From NCBI RefSeq assembly GCF_027812955.1, contig NZ_JAPYZV010000007.1, positions 186,001 through 250,000 of the forward strand: DNA of 64,000 nucleotides, written 5' to 3'. The first letter of the stretch is position 1, and every line of letters begins with the position of its first letter. Source of the DNA: Pedococcus sp. 5OH_020 (GTDB lineage: Bacteria; Actinomycetota; Actinomycetes; Actinomycetales; Dermatophilaceae). Both the position numbers and the translations under genes were made by a program. This document shows, piece by piece, positions 60,601-64,000 of the stretch. The notes beneath the pieces are model-generated. The model searched no databases and was not told the origin of the DNA. It saw only the letters and a program-made list of their open reading frames with translations.

Positions 60601-60679
60601 GGTCGGGCGCCAGTTCCCCGAGGCGTTGATGCCGGATCTGGCAAGACTCCGCAGCGCTCGGCCAATAGGGTGTGCCGCG

Positions 60680-61117
60680 ATGCCCTCCATTCCCGTCGTT
60701 GACCCCAGGGCTTTGCGCTCCGCCCGGGAGAGGGCTGGACTTACTCAGCATGAGCTCGCGCGGTTGATCGGCGTAGCTGGTGGAGAGCGGGTTTCGCGTT
60801 GGGAGAGAGGTGCCTCGGAGCCGCGTCCGGAGGTTCTCCACCGGATCGCAGAGGTCCTCGAGGTGCAAGCTCAGAGTCTCCTGATCCCATCGGATAGGGA
60901 ACCAGACCTGAGGCGGTTGCGGGTTCTCGCCGGCCTAAGCGCGCGACAGGTGGCGAAACGTTCGCACATGTCCCTCCCCACCTATGCGCGGTGGGAATCG
61001 GGTCAGATCGACCGGTTGCCATCCCAGTCGGCTTTGGACGCCCTGGCCGAAATCTTGGGCGTCAAACGGGCCGAGGTGGCGGCTGCGCTCAGGTCTACTC
61101 GGCGCGACGCAGAGTGA
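60680..61117 (+). CDS. XRE-type regulator with two HTH units
   Basis: 145 residues from the ATG at 60680; TAGGGT 8 bases upstream would give a leaderless mRNA. An ATG at 60629 with GAGG 5 bases ahead is also possible. Two related Cro/C1-like helices-turn-helices are joined (ERAGLTQHELARLIGVAGGERVSRWERG and LAGLSARQVAKRSHMSLPTYARWESG). May repress the integrase or excisionase. Its end overlaps the end of the convergent gene by 23 bases. Confidence 0.8.
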   Translation: MPSIPVVDPRALRSARERAGLTQHELARLIGVAGGERVSRWERGASEPRPEVLHRIAEVLEVQAQSLLIPSDREPDLRRLRVLAGLSARQVAKRSHMSLPTYARWESGQIDRLPSQSALDALAEILGVKRAEVAAALRSTRRDAE

Positions 61118-62097
61118 ACAGGCCGGCGGTCGTGTGCTGGTCGAGGAGCACGATGTTGCCGACGATCTCTACCGTCATCCAGCCGCCTCCCTCGGCGGCG
61201 AGCCGCAGCTGCCCGGTGGTCCGACCGGTCCGCAGCGAGTCCGAGAGCATCTGGGCTGCCCGCTGGTCCTCGGGGTGGATCCACCTCGGGTCGGGGTGGG
61301 CTGGGTCGATGGTCCAGTGCAGATGGGGGAGCGGGTCGTCGAGCCAGCGCAGGATGCGAAGGTTCTTCAGGTTGAACAGAGCCCGGTGCTCACCGGGCTG
61401 GGCCATGCTCTCAAGCACGCGGTGTTCGAGGACTGCAGGGGGAGGGGCGGCCGGGGTCGCCTCGGCCGGGCCGATGTCGTGGGTGATTCCTCGCAGAACC
61501 ACCTCAGTCTTGCCTCGTCGGCTCTCTGCCACGGCGCGGCAGGAGAGATGGCCGGCTCGCATCTGCCCGTCGTCGCGTCGGATTGCCCACACGGCCTGGT
61601 GCTCGTCGCCCGGCCGGGATCGGATGAGCAGGGCTAACGCCGCGGCGTCGTCAGTGTTCGGAACGAGGCGGGTGAATGCCTCGGCGGTAGCCCGCTCGGT
61701 TTGCCGATGCTCCGGCGCGACGCCGTAGAGGTCGAGCAGGTCGTCGCTGCCGCCGATGGTGTCGGGTGGTTAGGTTGAAATGCCAGGCACCGGCAGGGTC
61801 GCGTTGCGGCGGCTCATCGTCGGCCCGACCGACCCACGTCCAGACGCCGTGAACGTCGCCACGGTAGGAAAGCAATGGGTCGGCCACGATCCGGCGCTGA
61901 TAGTCACGGGTAAGGAACTCCTCGCGGGAGCCCGCCGCGACCACCTTGGCCACTGCCGCCTCCACCGCCTGCAGCGATCGTCCACGGCCAAGGATCGTGG
62001 CCAGCGGCACCATGCGCTTTGGCGTCGCACCCACGCCAATCACGCTCGGCGGGCGGTCGCCGCCGAACGTTTCGATCAGTAGCCAACGATCCGACAT
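61095..62097 (-). pseudogene. PAS/GAF-like (DUF5593-type) sensor gene with a one-base frameshift
   Basis: Reading from ATG 62097 (GGAGG 8 bases before) gives MSDRWLLIETFGGDRPPSVI and runs to AWHFNLTT at 61765. One extra C in the run 61764-61766 then shifts the frame. Skipping it restores DTIGGSDDLLDLYGVAPEH to the TAG at 61095, 333 residues in all. The two halves fit as one protein with a PAS-like centre (AWHFNLTT...DTIGGSDDLLDLYG, AVWAIRRDDGQMR). I recall similar proteins in mycobacteria as DUF5593. The shift could be true decay or a sequencing error in a C-run. Confidence 0.75.
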
Positions 62098-62135
62098 CGG
62101 AGGCGCCTCCAGCCACGGTGCGTATCGGTAAGAGT

Positions 62136-62969
62136 CTAGGCGGGCCCGGTGCCAAGGCGCCGAGTCAGAACCTGGTAGTGGGCGCCGGTGAGCCTGGCCA
62201 GGGCGTCGGCGGTACGCGCGTCCGCGCCAACGATGATGCGGCGGCGACCCCTGGCCGAGCCGCGGAGGATCGCACGAGCGGTCGCCTCGGGCGAGGTTCG
62301 CGCGATCAGATCGTCGAACCGCTCCTGTATCCCCGCCCGGTCCGCCGTCGACGCGTAGAGGCCATTGCGCATGATGTCGGTGCGGACGCCGCCGGGGTAG
62401 GCACAGCTGACCTTGACATGCGGGGGAGCCTCCTGTTGCAGGGCTTCGGTGAAGCCCCTCACGGCGAACTTGGCGGCGTTGTACGCGCTGTAGCCACCCA
62501 CACCCACCAGTCCGAAGGCGCTCGAGACGTTGACGATGCGCGCGGCGGGAGTGCTCGACAGTGCTGGTAGGAAGGCGTGGCAACAGGCGATGGTGCCGAG
62601 GAGGTCGACCTGGACAACCCGCCGCACGTCATCGAGATCTGAGTCGACGAGCCGTCCAGCATGGATCACCCCAGCCAGGTTGAACAGGGCGTCTGGGGCA
62701 CCGAGATCGTCGATGACTTCCCGCCTCATCCTGGTCACGGCGCGGTTGTCGGCGACGTCGACCTCCCACTGCACGACTACGGCGCCGCGTGACTCACAGC
62801 GCGCCGCTGTGGCGGAAAGTGCGGCCGCATTGTTGTCCACGAGCGCCAGAGCGCACCCCGACTCGGCGAGCTGCATGGCCAAGGTGGCGCCGATGCCTCC
62901 GCCCGCGCCCGTCACAACGGCAAGATGCGGACGCCATCGCTCCCGAGCTCTGGATACCGGCCGAAACAT
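62136..62969 (-). CDS. Short-chain dehydrogenase/reductase
   Basis: 277 residues from MFRPVSRARERW, with GAAGGA 6 bases before the ATG. Rossmann fold with the cofactor loop VVTGAGGGIGATLAM, NLAG in place of NNAG, the catalytic serine (NVSSAFGLVG) and Tyr-x3-Lys (YSAYNAAK). Resembles the group acting on lipids or steroids with YPGGVRTDI after the active site. Substrate unknown. It starts 38 bases upstream of the frameshifted gene and runs the same way. Confidence 0.88.
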   Translation of the reverse strand: MFRPVSRARERWRPHLAVVTGAGGGIGATLAMQLAESGCALALVDNNAAALSATAARCESRGAVVVQWEVDVADNRAVTRMRREVIDDLGAPDALFNLAGVIHAGRLVDSDLDDVRRVVQVDLLGTIACCHAFLPALSSTPAARIVNVSSAFGLVGVGGYSAYNAAKFAVRGFTEALQQEAPPHVKVSCAYPGGVRTDIMRNGLYASTADRAGIQERFDDLIARTSPEATARAILRGSARGRRRIIVGADARTADALARLTGAHYQVLTRRLGTGPA

Positions 62970-63282
62970 GGAATATCCTTCCCCCACTGCGCCCGGGACG
63001 CTCTGCTCTCGGGATGGGCCAGCGCTAGGAGCCCATCGGCCTGGTCCCCTGCAACATAGCCGCGATCCGCGCCCGCCTTCACGCTGGCCCGGACAGACGC
63101 CAGGGGACAGCACGTTGAACGCAGCGTTTGCCATCCGCAAACACGCCGCTCAGGCAAACGCGCCGTTTCGAACTACCCCATGTGAGATAGATGCACTAGT
63201 CTCTTTATCTCGAAGTCGGCCACTACTGTCCGTCAGTGAGGCCACAACGGGCCTAAGCCGAATGAGATCGAGGAGAAAGCAG
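62970..63282. other. Divergent control region between SDR and lipoprotein genes
   Basis: No gene of merit. The part at 63130-63240 is poorer in GC than the rest of the window and probably holds the promoter for the lipoprotein. I see no clear palindrome. Confidence 0.45.
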
Positions 63283-63858
63283 ATGACGACCCGAAGCCGA
63301 GCCCGCGCGATCGGTCTGGCAGTGAGCTTGGCGGCAGTGGTTCTGACATCGGCCTGCAACGACCCCAAGCCACCTGCGACGACCTTAACCACCGGCACCA
63401 CCTCCGCGGCCACGTCGACGACCAGCACGACGTCGACGCCGACACCTCTGACTCCCGCCGAGAAGGACATCAAGTCGGCGGAGCAGACGATCGGCCGCTA
63501 CTGGAAGGTCCTCGACGAGCTGGCCGCCGACCCGAAGAAGAGCCTAAACCTCGTCGCCACAGTTGCACGCGACCAAGCAGCGAATCAGTCGCGGATCGAG
63601 CTAGGAACCCTGCAAGCTCACGGCTGGAAGCAGATCGGCCAGTCGGTGGTGCAGTCGTCAACGGCCACGACGAAGGACGGCAAGACCTTCGCCGTGACGG
63701 CGTGCATTGACCTCTCCAAGGTCAATGTCATCGACAAGGCCGGCAAGTCTGTCGTGAAGCCAGGGCGCCCGGATCGTCAGCAGTACACGTACACCGTCGT
63801 GAAGGCGCCACAGGGGTTCTTCGTCACGATTGACACGCTGAAGGGCAAACCATGCTGA
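63283..63858 (+). CDS. Lipoprotein of unknown function
   Basis: 191 residues; AGGAG stands about 8 bases before the ATG. Lipoprotein signal with lipobox LTSAC, a Thr/Ser/Pro-rich linker of about 25 residues, then an alpha-beta domain (DIKSAEQTIGRYWKVLDELAADP, TFAVTACIDLSKVNVIDKAG, YTYTVVKAPQGFFVTIDTLKGKPC). The last part looks NTF2-like, as in small proteins that sit near conjugation or surface genes, but this is weak. Overlaps the next gene by 7 bases. Confidence 0.8.
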   Translation: MTTRSRARAIGLAVSLAAVVLTSACNDPKPPATTLTTGTTSAATSTTSTTSTPTPLTPAEKDIKSAEQTIGRYWKVLDELAADPKKSLNLVATVARDQAANQSRIELGTLQAHGWKQIGQSVVQSSTATTKDGKTFAVTACIDLSKVNVIDKAGKSVVKPGRPDRQQYTYTVVKAPQGFFVTIDTLKGKPC

Positions 63859-64000
63859 AGCGGTTGGCGGTCGTCGCACTGGCCGTGGCAGGGGTTCTCG
63901 GGGGAGCAACGCCCGCACTGGCAGCGGATGCACCGATCAGCTGCCCTCCCGGAACGATTCCCTCTCCGAGAACGGGGGAGTGCATCATCGTCGTCGCGGA
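63852..64000 (+). CDS. Secreted protein, 3' truncated by window end
   Basis: At least 49 residues from MLKRLAVVALAVAGVLGGATPALAADA, a clear Sec signal peptide with ALA-A-type cleavage, then CPPGTIPSPRTGECIIVV with two cysteines. It overlaps the lipoprotein gene end, so the two are co-translated. The rest is outside the window. Confidence 0.75.
   Translation, partial: MLKRLAVVALAVAGVLGGATPALAADAPISCPPGTIPSPRTGECIIVVA

Larger units (their letters stand above)
58841..64000 (+). mobile_element. Left end of an integrated element at tRNA-Arg, right end not seen
   Basis: The 3' half of tRNA-Arg is directly followed by an excisionase-like HTH gene, a tyrosine integrase and an XRE regulator, the classic order for site-specific integration at a tRNA 3' end, which would then form attL. 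Later genes (frameshifted sensor, SDR, lipoprotein, secreted protein) are possible cargo. No second copy of the tRNA 3' sequence was found in the window, so the extent is unknown. No phage structural or conjugation genes are seen. Confidence 0.55.

Noticed and set aside
58841-64000. Complete prophage
   Set aside because: Only integrase, excisionase-like and XRE genes are seen; no terminase, capsid, tail or lysis genes occur in the window.

Overview
The window is high-GC DNA from an actinobacterium. GTG starts are common, genes often overlap by 4 bases, several mRNAs look leaderless (a -10 hexamer about 7 bases before the start codon), and gene families such as the EtfD-like Fe-S reductase, ECF42-DGPF pair, LCP protein, GTP-dependent PEP carboxykinase and DUF1918/DUF1876 are typical of the phylum. 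A member of Micrococcales, perhaps Intrasporangiaceae, is my guess; the sequence alone does not fix the family.

Layout. 1-3.3 kb: an osmoprotectant (OpuC-type) ABC transporter, its ATPase cut by the window edge. 3.3-7.5 kb: a membrane Fe-S oxidoreductase (EtfD-like) and cysK-cysE for cysteine synthesis. 7.6-12.9 kb: a compact minus-strand operon of a subtilisin-like protease, an ECF sigma factor, a small adaptor-like protein and a TPR-CHAT protease, a good candidate for an undescribed two-protease system. 13.5-14.4 kb: two small membrane or envelope proteins. 14.7-19.4 kb: a six-gene plus-strand operon (MDR dehydrogenase, degenerate PTPS-fold protein, GT4 glycosyltransferase, flippase-like membrane protein, RibD-type reductase, GTP cyclohydrolase II), which looks like a pathway to a GTP-derived, possibly glycosylated pyrimidine or pterin. 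It is the second candidate for a new system.

19.6-30 kb: tRNA-Ser(UGA), an ECF42 sigma factor with its DGPF partner, a MocR regulator divergent from mmsA and an omega-aminotransferase, a DUF1918-DUF1876 fusion, a 4-hydroxyacyl-CoA kinase/acyl-CoA dehydrogenase pair (LvaA/LvaC or ACAD10/11-like) and a FolP2-like dihydropteroate synthase paralogue. 30.2-39.1 kb: one 2940-residue secreted repeat protein with a regular higher-order repeat of about 940 bases. 39.4-50 kb: cold shock protein, a MecA_N-type PBP, an LCP ligase, tRNA-Ser(GCU), and an envelope glycosylation block (GT2-GtrA, GT39-like transferase) beside a two-component system.

50.2-58.4 kb: a LacI-regulated FrcBCA-like sugar ABC operon with two operators placed just downstream of two overlapping promoters, a universal stress protein, a conserved protein of unknown function and pckG. 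58.8 kb onward: tRNA-Arg(ACG) is the apparent integration site of a mobile element carrying a small excisionase-like HTH protein, a tyrosine integrase and an XRE regulator. Past these come a frameshifted sensor-like gene, an SDR enzyme, a lipoprotein and the start of a secreted protein. The far end of the element is not in the window.
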